The notes beneath the pieces are model-generated. The model was not told the origin of the DNA and searched no databases. It was given only the letters and a program-made list of their open reading frames with translations. Shown one piece after another: positions 46,159 to 54,662 of a stretch of 64,000 bases of DNA; positions within the stretch are counted from its first letter, which is position 1; each line of letters starts with the position of its first letter. The position numbers and the translations under genes are program-made. The stretch is from CBDHEY01 sp965262305 (lineage in GTDB: Bacteria; Pseudomonadota; Gammaproteobacteria; Pseudomonadales; Cellvibrionaceae), in NCBI GenBank assembly GCA_965262305.1, contig CBDHEY010000002.1, positions 1,426,001 to 1,490,000 on the forward strand, in the 5' to 3' direction.

Positions 46159-46230
46159 CAGCTAACGGCCAATAGCGGACATTAATCATTTTTTTCTGTG
46201 CACCACTTAGTGAGATATAGACAACAGAAA

Positions 46231-49200
46231 TCAGTCTATACTAGGTTTGGAAAGGTCAATCACCATGACTGTGGTTTTCTCAGAGATGTCCTCACATTTT
46301 TGTGCTAAAAGTGCTTTCATTTCATCTAGGGTTTTAGGAAGTCGTTGACCATGCCAGCCGTGCGGGTTCTTTGGATGATTGGCATCTAAGTATCCAAACC
46401 ACAATACTATATAAATACCACGCCCATCAGAGTGATACTCTCGTGTGTAGTTTTGCAATTGTTCTCCCGCAGCAGTCCATACTTCATCATGCCATTGTCC
46501 TTTTATCTCTATGGGTAGGTTCATTAGTCCATGTGTATTCAGTAAGTCGCAGCGAGTGCTATCCGGCATTGTACCCTCTGTATGTGCGCGAACATTATAG
46601 CGTTCAAGATAAGGTTTTATTGCTGACGTTATACGGTCTCTGCAATAATTCTCGTCATGAGGTGTTTCACCATTCCAGTATGTGAGAATGTCATTGGTGG
46701 AGCCGTTTCTTATACGCTCTTGCAATGCTTCTAATTCATCCATCAATAAAGCCTGTAAATCATCATGATTAGCTGGCTCACCCTTCAATAGTATATTTCT
46801 AACGTCTTTGATGGGTAAAACTACTTTATTTGCCTCTGCTCTACTCTGCGTTTGTTGAGCGTAGAGATGCTTGATGTAATTTTGGTAGCCCTCCAAGCCT
46901 TCTGCATTAATAAGACCTTTTAGCATCACCTCAGCTTGGTCTGATATATCAGCAGCAAGGTCGCCAATCCTGCCTTGAATAAACTGACTTGCATCCCAAG
47001 GGTTTTGGTCTCCGCTCCACCCATCAGAAGGGTGGTCAGCCGGTGGCCACAGAGCACCAAACTTAGTAATAAGAAAGTGATGCTGTGTGGCACTAAGTTT
47101 TGGCCAACCCTCATATTTTTCTCGTTCCGGGTTGAACATCGCTCGTAACGACCAGAGATGCTCTCTATTTTCCTTCGCGTAAGCGTTTAGCAGCTCTAAA
47201 TTATTTTCAAAATCCAATAAGAAAGTTGCACCCATCCATATATTGCGCTGTTCTTCATCTTTCCATATTTTATTAGAAACATGCTCACGTATTAGCTCTA
47301 CTACTTTGTTCCTAGAAACGTGGCGGATTGCCGCCGCAAGTAGCTCTCGCAAAGAATTGTTGGAAAGGTCAGTATATTTCTCAATCCACTCTATCGCTAA
47401 CGGGCCTGCAATGTCCGAAAATTCCTCATTACGAGCTAAACGATATAGTCCTGAAACATGCTCAATACCGCTGTTTAGATAGGGTTCCATTGTGTCTCGG
47501 ACAAAGGTTTCTTTATTATCCTTATCTGCAAATACAATTTGCTCTAATCGTTTTTGAAGGTCAGAAGTAAAATCATCGCCAAAAAAACCCCAATGGCAGG
47601 AAGCTAGTGCCGAACGTGCAATATCTGGCGGCAAATCAGTCAAACTCCCTATGGATTGGAGCATGATTGCACAATGAGCCAGTAATATAGGTTCAAAAAA
47701 GTACTCTTTTTGCTCGTTAGCATGAAGTTCAATTATTTGTTTTGCGGCGGGGATGTCTTCGCGTTTCATGACAGCAGATAAGCCTTCAAAAGCTATGGGA
47801 GCTACCTTACTGCCAACCAATTCATCAACCCTATCCGTAGGGCTGCTATTTTCTTTAAAGTTAGAATAACGGCCCAGATAGGCTTTTGCAACATCGCTCA
47901 GCGCACCTAAATGCTTTCCTGCGCCCAATTCATTTTGTATTTTTTGGAAACTCTGATGTCTGGTGAGAGTTTCTCGTTGCCTCTCCAGACTCCACTTACG
48001 TTTGCGCTCTTCTTCCTCTTTTTCGTAATCTCTCTCTGGCGGTTTTTCTAATTCAGCCAAATGAGAGGATAGAATGCTGCTTTGAGACGCTTGGCTACGT
48101 GCAAAATCTAAAGCTTTTCCAGTGTAATCACGGTTTATACGTCCCCATTCTACGAGACTCTTCCATCGCTCATCCCAATCAGGATAAAAGTCCTTAGCTT
48201 TTAGTAAAGTATCTAGGTGCAGAATTAAGTCGTCCTCACGAAGCCATAATCCTGGACTAACATCCCTCAGATGGAATAAACCCGACCATAGATCTTCCGA
48301 GTTAGCAGCGGAATTCAGGGCTTGCGCTTGAAGTGCCCGGCGGTATTCGACATTCTGAGAAAAATATTCTCCGCTATATTTGTCCCAATTTGACCTATGA
48401 TAACTATGCCTTTCCAAATGTTGCAGCCAAGACCATACTTTGTTTGCTGGGGGAAGTGAACCACGCTTAAAATGCTCTTGTATAAATTCGAATAACCAGT
48501 AATCTAGGCCACCGCGACTGCTGCGGCGTCTCATTGTCTGTCTTTCGTTGATGGCTTTCGCAAACATATCCAAACTTTCTTCGAGTTGGCCAGTGGAGAG
48601 CTTTTGGTTAAGTCCATATCCTGATCCAGAGTAAATTAGACCATTATCCGAAGCCATGGCATCCGCCAATTCTATGAGGATTTCCGCAAGAATGATTCCG
48701 CTAAATAATTGTACATGCTCTTGGACAATATCTAAGGCAATTTGCAATGACTCAAAATCAGCTAATTTTCGCAAGTCCTCAACAACGCTTTTCCAGTCAG
48801 GTTGGTTATCACACTCGGATAGTGCATCGACTGCAGCATTGCGTTCAACGGGGGTAGTAGTACTATCAACAACTATGGCAAGCAAATCACTCGATATATC
48901 ATTTGAAAATTCATCCCCCTGAATTGACTCAATAATTAAGTGAGAGAGTTGGTATGGGGATTGAGGATTGCGAATAACGCGTATGATGTCATCACGTAGT
49001 TCTTTTTTAGCAAGACCTCTACCAAAAGTGGCATGCCAGTCTTCACTGCGAAAATAAGGGTCTATCTCTGCAACTTTTTCTAAACTGCCCAAAAGAGTTT
49101 GCGATTGAGGAATAGTAAGAACCGACGGGTCGCCATATCTAAAAAATCCATAAGGGTCTCTTTCAATAAACGTTTCCGAAACTGTGGAGTTTAATGTCGC

Positions 49201-50226
49201 TATCCACGCATGCAGCCCACGAAGTGCTGCTGGCACAATATGGTTGCTTCCATATAGAATACTCTCCAAGCGTCTGAAAGAAAGCTGGCTCCTCATAGCA
49301 TTTGCTAACCATTTAGCCCCTAAAAATTCAGCCACCGTTCTGTGGCAAGGCTCTAAAAGATTTTGGCCTCTAAGACGGAATAACTTTGTCGATAAAGCAG
49401 ATTGAATAATCTCGTTGCTAATGCCTTCACTGGCTAATTCAGATATTTTGGGACACTCTTCATTTTCCTGCCCATCTAGCTGTACACTGCCTTTACCTGA
49501 TAGTAGTAGTTGAGCAAAAACAAAACCTGCCGCCTCAATAAGTTTTTCGGGGGAGGGGCGATTTTTATTAATAGACGGATGTAATGAATCCGGATTTTCT
49601 TTTACAAGTTCGAGACTGGCACTTTCATAAAGTTTCAATCTGGTATCCGGCCAGCCTTCATTTTTTACTGCTTTTAACAGCAGTAGCAGATATTGTGGAT
49701 TTCTAAGTAAATCAACAACATCTCGTTGTCGCCCCTCTCGCAGAAATTCCAGTCCATCTTGTCCTTCTCCATTGGCATTTACGAACCCTATTATTTCTTG
49801 TCCGTTCAAAGGCATTATCCGTCCAACTACGGGCTGTTGCTGCCATCTTTGGCTGATAATCCTTGTATTAACTGTGTCTTGCCAATCTGCTGCCCTGCAT
49901 GAAAGTATGATGCGGCTAGCTAATTGTAACTTCGCCAGAATCTTATTAACTGGTACGCCCGTTTCATAGGCTGTAACTTCATCCACACCATCTATAATTA
50001 CTACATTTTTCTGGTCATTAAACGATAGCCCAGCATCAACCGTAGAAGCATTATAAGTCTGTGCATCGAGTTGTTCGCTAGCAAAGCGGAGCAGTTCACT
50101 TTTCCCCGCGCCGGGTTCACCAAGCACAATCAAAGGTGCTTCAATGCCAAAGAATTCAGTATCGGAGTATTCGACCTCTTTTCCCTTGTCATCTGTTAGC
50201 GATATGCGTCTGTGGATGTAGTTCAT
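46231..50226 (-). CDS. NACHT/STAND-type NTPase with C-terminal PD-(D/E)xK-like nuclease domain (probable defence)
   Basis: 1331 residues. Walker A GEPGAGKS (36-43) and NACHT-type Walker B VVIIDGVDE (75-83) at the very N-terminus; a long all-helical middle (about 300-1150) with no assigned family, suitable as a sensor; and a C-terminal region where Asp1227 and IEIKGQ (1239-1244) give a PD-(D/E)xK-like active site followed by a Gln-rich helix (EQLQNY). NACHT proteins are known bacterial anti-phage sensors; the usual order has the effector first, so this C-terminal nuclease arrangement is of interest. It stands alone between a resolvase and a toxin-antitoxin pair on a mobile region. An antiviral role is inference. 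Confidence 0.65.
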   Translation of the reverse strand: MNYIHRRISLTDDKGKEVEYSDTEFFGIEAPLIVLGEPGAGKSELLRFASEQLDAQTYNASTVDAGLSFNDQKNVVIIDGVDEVTAYETGVPVNKILAKLQLASRIILSCRAADWQDTVNTRIISQRWQQQPVVGRIMPLNGQEIIGFVNANGEGQDGLEFLREGRQRDVVDLLRNPQYLLLLLKAVKNEGWPDTRLKLYESASLELVKENPDSLHPSINKNRPSPEKLIEAAGFVFAQLLLSGKGSVQLDGQENEECPKISELASEGISNEIIQSALSTKLFRLRGQNLLEPCHRTVAEFLGAKWLANAMRSQLSFRRLESILYGSNHIVPAALRGLHAWIATLNSTVSETFIERDPYGFFRYGDPSVLTIPQSQTLLGSLEKVAEIDPYFRSEDWHATFGRGLAKKELRDDIIRVIRNPQSPYQLSHLIIESIQGDEFSNDISSDLLAIVVDSTTTPVERNAAVDALSECDNQPDWKSVVEDLRKLADFESLQIALDIVQEHVQLFSGIILAEILIELADAMASDNGLIYSGSGYGLNQKLSTGQLEESLDMFAKAINERQTMRRRSSRGGLDYWLFEFIQEHFKRGSLPPANKVWSWLQHLERHSYHRSNWDKYSGEYFSQNVEYRRALQAQALNSAANSEDLWSGLFHLRDVSPGLWLREDDLILHLDTLLKAKDFYPDWDERWKSLVEWGRINRDYTGKALDFARSQASQSSILSSHLAELEKPPERDYEKEEEERKRKWSLERQRETLTRHQSFQKIQNELGAGKHLGALSDVAKAYLGRYSNFKENSSPTDRVDELVGSKVAPIAFEGLSAVMKREDIPAAKQIIELHANEQKEYFFEPILLAHCAIMLQSIGSLTDLPPDIARSALASCHWGFFGDDFTSDLQKRLEQIVFADKDNKETFVRDTMEPYLNSGIEHVSGLYRLARNEEFSDIAGPLAIEWIEKYTDLSNNSLRELLAAAIRHVSRNKVVELIREHVSNKIWKDEEQRNIWMGATFLLDFENNLELLNAYAKENREHLWSLRAMFNPEREKYEGWPKLSATQHHFLITKFGALWPPADHPSDGWSGDQNPWDASQFIQGRIGDLAADISDQAEVMLKGLINAEGLEGYQNYIKHLYAQQTQSRAEANKVVLPIKDVRNILLKGEPANHDDLQALLMDELEALQERIRNGSTNDILTYWNGETPHDENYCRDRITSAIKPYLERYNVRAHTEGTMPDSTRCDLLNTHGLMNLPIEIKGQWHDEVWTAAGEQLQNYTREYHSDGRGIYIVLWFGYLDANHPKNPHGWHGQRLPKTLDEMKALLAQKCEDISEKTTVMVIDLSKPSID

Positions 50227-50418
50227 AATACTATTATTTGAGTTAAACCAAGAACCTTTGCCTGTTTCTAGCTAGGCGATCAAATAAATTCAATGTCCAC
50301 TAAGGGCGATTCTCTGCCGTTTAGGATAAAGAATGAATTGCCTTCATACAATGGATAAAACTGGATCAGAGTATGATCAATCGTCTTTTGGCACGCATTA
50401 TATTGTGTATTTAAATGT

Positions 50419-50452
50419 AGCAACAAATGTATATTATTGACATTTTGTTGCT
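50419..50452. promoter_or_regulatory. Operator-like inverted repeat before the toxin-antitoxin genes
   Basis: AGCAACAAATGT (50419-50430) and ACATTTTGTTGCT (50440-50452) are inverted copies with one extra T. A TATTGACA overlaps the spacer. This is where an RHH antitoxin would repress its own operon. Confidence 0.55.
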
Positions 50453-50498
50453 TTTGAAATAGGGTGGATGTTAGACAATTCTAGGTAAGGCACTCACT

Positions 50499-50750
50499 AT
50501 GCGGCTCTCCATTGAAATCTCTCCTGAAGAACATCAGCGACTCAAGGCTGCCGCTGCTCTACAGGGCAAATCTATCAAGGACTATGTGCTTGAAAGGACG
50601 CTACCAAGCAAAGATGAAAACCAAGCACTCAAGGAGCTAGAATCCTTCCTCAAGCCCCGCATTGATGCTGCTATGAGTGGTGAACGCTCTACGCAATCCC
50701 TCGATGAAATATTTGATGAAGTGGAGAATCAAGACCGCGACATTAAATGA
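50499..50750 (+). CDS. RHH-type antitoxin
   Basis: 83 residues: MRLSIEISPEEHQRLKAAAA is the ribbon-helix-helix DNA-binding part, and the acidic C-terminus should wrap the toxin. It resembles ParD/plasmid-encoded antitoxins. Its stop overlaps the toxin start (ATGA), the classic antitoxin-first arrangement. The inverted repeat 50-80 bases upstream is its probable operator. Confidence 0.85.
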   Translation: MRLSIEISPEEHQRLKAAAALQGKSIKDYVLERTLPSKDENQALKELESFLKPRIDAAMSGERSTQSLDEIFDEVENQDRDIK

Positions 50751-51055
50751 CCCTCTATGAACTTTCAAAAGACGCTCAAGCCGATCTGCGCGAAGTTGCC
50801 CGTTACACAATAAAGCAGTGGGGTAAGGAGCAGCTCACCCTCTACCGCAACGGATTAAAAGACACTTTTACCGGCATAGCCGGTAGCACTGTAATTGGGC
50901 GGCAGTTTTCAGAGACATTTCCGCAATTAAGCGTAACAAAATATCGTCACCACTATATTTTCTATATCAAAGATGATGTACCCAAGCCGATTATCATCGG
51001 CGTGATTCACGAGCGACGCGATGTTGTAAACCAACTCGCAAAGCGTCTAGGGTAA
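50747..51055 (+). CDS. RelE/ParE superfamily toxin
   Basis: 102 residues with the ParE-type blocks LSKDAQADLREVARYT, GKEQLTLYRNGL and HYIFYIKDD, ending VIHERRDVVNQL. ParE-like toxins poison DNA gyrase, while RelE-like ones cut mRNA; this end (HERRD) favours ParE. The antitoxin is the overlapping upstream gene. On a plasmid-like element it would act in stable maintenance. Confidence 0.88.
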   Translation: MTLYELSKDAQADLREVARYTIKQWGKEQLTLYRNGLKDTFTGIAGSTVIGRQFSETFPQLSVTKYRHHYIFYIKDDVPKPIIIGVIHERRDVVNQLAKRLG

Positions 51056-51091
51056 AAGATAAAGGCAACGACTGCCTGACTTACGTGTTTC

Positions 51092-51122
51092 CCCATAATC
51101 TGGCAGGACGGCAGATTATGGG
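51092..51122. terminator. Strong hairpin between parE-like and ardA
   Basis: Perfect 11-base arms CCCATAATCTG and CAGATTATGGG with a 9-base loop, placed between two convergent genes. No clear T-run, so it may be a bidirectional terminator or a structural recombination relic. Confidence 0.5.
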
Positions 51123-51189
51123 CACGAATTTAAAAGGGCCTACAGCCCCACATTTATTGTGAGGCTGCCATCAAAATCTTGGTTCTGTC

Positions 51190-51708
51190 TCAACGACTCC
51201 AGAAAATATGTATTTCGTCATATGCCGTTTCGATAGTAAAAATATCGCCAGATAAATCCATGTCACGTCCCATTTTTTCATAGTCGATGTAAAACTCTAA
51301 ATGCTTGGGTACTTCGCCGGTTTGCTCAGTTAGTTCTTGTGCGTAATCAGCAAGCGACGTGTAACAGCCAATGTAATTTTCTTCTATCGCTCTGGTAGCT
51401 TCTTCGATGTCACCACCAAAATGGCCTAATAAATCACTGGCTAACTCGCCGTGCTTTTCAAAGAAACAAGCGATTTCATTTGCGCTTTTCAATCCTTGAT
51501 ATTCCCCTAGGTGATAATTTCCAAATCCTTCGTAATCATGTATCGCGTATTCTTCTGATGGTTCATCTAGTGGTGTAGCTTTTAGCATCGCATTCACAGC
51601 TTCCCATATATCATCCATATCTTGTGTGGCATCGATCCATACGCCATGCAAAATACCATTGTTGTATGCTGCTAGGTCGGCTACGTAAATTCTAATGTCT
51701 TCGCTCAT
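51190..51708 (-). CDS. ardA: Antirestriction protein ArdA
   Basis: 172 residues, strongly acidic, with the ArdA blocks IRIYVADLAAYNNGILHG and WIDATQDMDDIWEAVNAML, then YAIHDYEGFG and FIDYEKMGRDM-like sequence. ArdA mimics bent B-DNA and blocks type I restriction enzymes. It is a common passenger of conjugative plasmids, protecting incoming DNA. Confidence 0.92.
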   Translation of the reverse strand: MSEDIRIYVADLAAYNNGILHGVWIDATQDMDDIWEAVNAMLKATPLDEPSEEYAIHDYEGFGNYHLGEYQGLKSANEIACFFEKHGELASDLLGHFGGDIEEATRAIEENYIGCYTSLADYAQELTEQTGEVPKHLEFYIDYEKMGRDMDLSGDIFTIETAYDEIHIFWSR

Positions 51709-51907
51709 GGTCTTTTTCCTTTTGCTATTGGGTTAATGAAAATTCATTAACTCCTGACCCGCTGGCGAAGCGTGGGGGGTAGCAAGTGCAAGGGCGCAGG
51801 CAAAAAGTTTTGCTTCGCGAGGAATGACAGGGGATTTAACCTTCAGGTTAACTGGCAGGGGAAAGGTTTTTGGCTGAGGACGGAGGTCTTTACCCTTGTG
51901 GGCGCGC

Positions 51908-51935
51908 GGGGGCTAAGCCCCCTAGTAATCTTTTT
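51908..51935 (+). terminator. GC-rich hairpin with T-run
   Basis: GGGGG-CTAAG-CCCCC (51908-51922) followed after 8 bases by TTTTT (51931-51935). It would work as a rho-independent terminator on the plus strand, although no plus-strand gene ends just upstream. Confidence 0.45.
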
Positions 51936-51980
51936 GTTCTATGAATTTATATTTGTGAGGGTTCTTAAACTGTTTCTTTC

Positions 51981-52010
51981 TTAGCGTTATTAACTTTTAT
52001 GCAAAAGTTT
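51981..52010. repeat. Recombination-like site A
   Basis: Begins TTAGCGTTATTAACTT (16 bases identical to site B at 52628) and contains inverted arms AACTTTT-ATGC-AAAAGTT (51992-52009). See the tyrosine recombinase at 53116. Confidence 0.5.
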
Positions 52011-52049
52011 TTGGCGCGCTACATCAAGAGCAGCGCGCCCGGCAGGATT

Positions 52050-52346
52050 TTAAAACAAACTAAGTTGCCTTGCTTTTTTCTCGTGGTTTTTCCATTTTAT
52101 AGACCGCGACTCTTCTTCAATCCATTCCAATACCATTTGCTTTGCTGTAATTCCGTGTTCTTCGAGCGCACCAACTGGTAGGAAATGAGATCGATAGCCA
52201 GTTTCTGTAATCGGAATAGGAGCTTTTTCGGGATGAATACTTTTCACCTGAATATGAGCGGAGGAAGTCCATTTTTTAGGTTCGTAAGTTACCTCAATCG
52301 TGATGTCTTGCCATATGATTTGGTCTACTGTTATGTTTTTTTCCAT
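52050..52346 (-). CDS. Hypothetical protein of mobile elements
   Basis: 98 residues, no signal peptide or membrane helix. DQIIWQDITIEVTYEPKKW and PIPITETGYRSHFLPV look conserved, and the tail is Lys-rich ending KKARQLSLF. I recall similar small proteins on conjugative elements but no function. It is the only gene between repeat sites A and B, on the minus strand. Confidence 0.6.
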   Translation of the reverse strand: MEKNITVDQIIWQDITIEVTYEPKKWTSSAHIQVKSIHPEKAPIPITETGYRSHFLPVGALEEHGITAKQMVLEWIEEESRSIKWKNHEKKARQLSLF

Positions 52347-52404
52347 AGTATCTATTCCTTTTTTTTGTTTTCTAAGATGGCCGTGAAGAGACAGGGCAGG
52401 AGAT

Positions 52405-52464
52405 AAAACACATAGAAATACGGAGGTTCACTAACAGGGAAACCGTATTTCGTCATTGTGTTTT
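52405..52464. repeat. Long bipartite hairpin
   Basis: AAAACACA and AAATACGG on one side pair with CCGTATTT and TGTGTTTT on the other, separated by bulges of 3 and 6 bases and a loop of 19. The asymmetric bulges recall folded recombination sites, but the integron core sequences are absent. Confidence 0.55.
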
Positions 52465-52627
52465 AACGAATGGAATGTCAGCGAGCCTTCGTTCTTTAGA
52501 AAACAAAACCAACGGAATTATTGATGGATACATAGCAGGTTTATTATATGTTTAGAGATGCTAGCGGTAACAATCTAGATTTGCATATGGATGGTTATAA
52601 AAATCCCTATCTTAGAATATTAATTGC

Positions 52628-52657
52628 TTAGCGTTATTAACTTCTTAGAAAAAGTTA
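52628..52657. repeat. Recombination-like site B
   Basis: Starts TTAGCGTTATTAACTT like site A; arms TTAACTTCTT and AAAAAGTTAG are inverted with one mismatch. A and B are direct repeats 647 bases apart. Confidence 0.5.
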
Positions 52658-52729
52658 GTAAAGGGCTTGAAGAGAAAAAATACGAAAAAACAGTATATTA
52701 GCGTCCCACCAATCGGTCATTTATCTTCG

Positions 52730-52741
52730 ATATTAACTTTT
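52730..52741. repeat. Recombination-like half site C
   Basis: ATATTAACTTTT, equal to one arm of site E. No matching second arm is visible. Confidence 0.3.
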
Positions 52742-52879
52742 ACAGAATGATGTCGTTGAAAAATAAGGAAAACAGGCTGTTTTCATCAGATTTCTGGATT
52801 TCCTCTTGCTGCCAAGAAACGTGACTCTATGATGGAGTGCCCGTAATATTGCGGGTAACATCTTTTTAGTGAGGTTTTA

Positions 52880-52975
52880 ATGTCAAAACCAAAGCTAAAA
52901 AGCTTTAAGGCACGTTTTCTCCTTCATTGGAGAAAACTAACTGTTTCAATGAGTGTTGAGATAGAGAAGTCTTAG
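52880..52975 (+). CDS. Possible 31-residue basic peptide
   Basis: ATG preceded by GTGAGG at 52869-52874, then MSKPKLKSFKARFLLHWRKL and a stop at 52973-52975. Nine of the 31 residues are basic. No database knowledge; coding status rests on the ribosome site and length alone. It follows a hairpin-like leader (GCCCGTAATATTGCGGGTAAC). Confidence 0.3.
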   Translation: MSKPKLKSFKARFLLHWRKLTVSMSVEIEKS

Positions 52976-53115
52976 AAGTTTCCGGAGTGGTGCTAACTTG
53001 GCCGTTTCACCTCTCCGGTTTAACATCTTTTCATATCTAACATACCATATATTTTAAAATCACCAAGTAAAAAAATGTAATATCGATACTACAAACATAA
53101 GCGTATCGTTGTTAT

Positions 53116-53724
53116 TTACAATTCCATTTTTGTATAAAGTTCCTGTATTTCTTCAGATTGAATGCACAGATAGTCGAGCGTTTGTTTTTGTGTCGTATGT
53201 CCGAATGCTTCCATCAGCAAAGGAATGGCTGCTCCATTTTTATATTGCCAATACCCCCATGTTTTTCGCATGGTATGACTTCCGTAATTACCGTGTAGCC
53301 TTGCTTCTGCACACCATCGTTTCATAAGGTTGCAGACGGTTGGCACGGTTAAGGTCTTATCTTTTCGGTATGAAGTAAATAGAGGTTCATCTGTTCGAGG
53401 GTTAGGGTGATGACTTAACCAACCCTCGATTGCTTCTATGGCAGTTTGATTGACGGTGATGGAGCGGTACACATTCTGTTTACTTTGTTTTAATTCAAGT
53501 CGGTCACCCTCCGACAGATAATCGACCTGTCCTACCGTTAAGGACAGTAATTCGTTTGCACGATAGGCAGAATTAAGTCCCAATGTAAAAAGACATAAGT
53601 TACGTGGTTGGTCTCTCAAGATATGTTTTATTTTCTTAATCGATTTCAGGTCACGTATAGGCTCAACTTTGATACTTGAACCACACCTAGGATGATTAAA
53701 ATTATGTCCTTTTGATATTACCAT
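53116..53724 (-). CDS. Compact tyrosine recombinase/integrase
   Basis: 202 residues, essentially only a catalytic domain. Arg55 (AYRANELL), the Lys region (LKQSKQNVYRS), His150-Arg153 (GSHTMRKTWGY), His176 (FGHTTQKQT) and Tyr185 (LDYLCIQS) give the complete active site. The usual N-terminal arm-binding and core-binding domain is missing, so it may need a helper or recognise simple inverted sites like those scattered around it. Site D lies within its upstream region. Confidence 0.85.
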   Translation of the reverse strand: MVISKGHNFNHPRCGSSIKVEPIRDLKSIKKIKHILRDQPRNLCLFTLGLNSAYRANELLSLTVGQVDYLSEGDRLELKQSKQNVYRSITVNQTAIEAIEGWLSHHPNPRTDEPLFTSYRKDKTLTVPTVCNLMKRWCAEARLHGNYGSHTMRKTWGYWQYKNGAAIPLLMEAFGHTTQKQTLDYLCIQSEEIQELYTKMEL

Positions 53725-53737
53725 CCCTTACCTCATT

Positions 53738-53762
53738 ACTAACTTTTTTAAAAACTTAATAT
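53738..53762. repeat. Recombination-like site D
   Basis: ACTAACTTTTTTAAAAACTTAATAT, an imperfect inverted repeat 14 bases before the recombinase start codon (minus strand). It shares TAACTTTTT with sites A and E. Confidence 0.45.
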
Positions 53763-53842
53763 CGAAAAATCTACTTCGAAAATTCTTGGAGTAAGAAATT
53801 TCCGAAGCCTTTGATATATCGAGTGTTATTAGTTTAGGCAAG

Positions 53843-53870
53843 ATATTAACTTTTTCTAAAAAGTTAATAT
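53843..53870. repeat. Recombination-like site E (28-bp palindrome)
   Basis: Arms ATATTAACTTTTT and AAAAAGTTAATAT (13 bases each, perfect) around CT. Length and shape suit a tyrosine recombinase core site or a dimeric operator. Confidence 0.55.
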
Positions 53871-53977
53871 AAGGCCATCGGGCTGTTCAGTCGCCTTCAA
53901 ATTCGCTCTCATAGCGGGTTTCGCGATCTTGATTCATTTATAAATTATTTTGGGCTAGAGATAACGGGGTGTGGGTA

Positions 53978-54607
53978 ATGGCGAGTGTAAAAATCTGGCA
54001 CGTTTTCATGTGCGTGATTGTTTTAATAGTAAGTTCATGTGGCGGTAGTGATGATGAATCATCTCCTGGTGATACAGGAAACAATGATAATGGAGGCACT
54101 GGGACAACTGAAATCATTACCGTTGAATTGGTATCGGTTTCTGAAACTGCGGAATTCGATAATGCTTTTGGATACTATAGAGCTGGAGAAAATGGTATTC
54201 CAGCAGAAGGCGAGATCATCTGGGCAAACTCAATAACAACTGCTGTCGGGAGTACGTTTATTATTGATCCGGCTATAGCTGAAAGCGAGTTGGGTTTCTT
54301 CTTGATTCCTCATGGTGGAGCACTTAATCCTGATCTGGAAGATGGAGATGATGTAACGTTTGGAACAAACAGTGATATGGTGGCGGTTGTGAAAGACAAC
54401 ACCTCACTTACCAGTATTTATCAGCCGGGACAAATTGGAAGTTTCTTTGGGTTTGCGCCAGCTTTCTTCACTGATTCTACTTTGAATAGCAATGGCTCAG
54501 ATCAAGTGATTATTGACGGTGACACGCATCGCTGGGAAGACCTCATCAATGGTGGTGATGGCAGTTATAATGATCTTGTGGTCGAAGTTATACGAGAAAT
54601 CAATTAA
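53978..54607 (+). CDS. DUF4114 domain lipoprotein
   Basis: About 209 residues from the ATG at 53978. A lipoprotein signal ends at VSSC, then a Gly/Asp/Asn-rich linker. The C-terminal region GFFLIPHGG to HRWEDLINGGDGSYNDLVVEV is a DUF4114 domain, a secreted beta-rich domain with Asp-rich, probably calcium-binding loops. It could be cell-surface attached. It stands alone beyond site E. Confidence 0.7.
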   Translation: MASVKIWHVFMCVIVLIVSSCGGSDDESSPGDTGNNDNGGTGTTEIITVELVSVSETAEFDNAFGYYRAGENGIPAEGEIIWANSITTAVGSTFIIDPAIAESELGFFLIPHGGALNPDLEDGDDVTFGTNSDMVAVVKDNTSLTSIYQPGQIGSFFGFAPAFFTDSTLNSNGSDQVIIDGDTHRWEDLINGGDGSYNDLVVEVIREIN

Positions 54608-54662
54608 CGCAATTATATGATACTAAATCATCGGTACTCTATGTGAGTAATGCTTTTCGACA

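Larger units (their letters stand above)
51709..52049. other. Gene-free stretch with terminator-like hairpin
   Basis: No gene is supported; the composition is irregular and one short frame here lacks a ribosome site or any protein-like pattern. A G/C hairpin at 51908-51922 is described separately, and the right end contains the recombination-like site at 51981. Confidence 0.4.
52347..52879. other. Gene-free stretch with hairpin and repeat sites
   Basis: No coding frame of note. It contains a long interrupted hairpin at 52405-52464, site B (52628-52657) and the half site C (52730-52741), then the leader of a 31-codon reading frame. Confidence 0.4.

Noticed and set aside
46371..46685. Plus-strand frames opposite the NACHT gene
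   Set aside because: They are antisense to a long coding frame with clear domains, carry no ribosome site and show unusual composition.
51772..51984. A 70-codon plus-strand frame after ardA
   Set aside because: No ribosome site, no protein-like pattern, and it runs through the G/C hairpin at 51908-51922; treated as non-coding.
52405..52464. Integron attC site
   Set aside because: The bulged hairpin is similar in outline, but the conserved core triplets (GTTRRRY and its inverse) are not at its ends, and the nearby recombinase lacks the IntI-specific insert.
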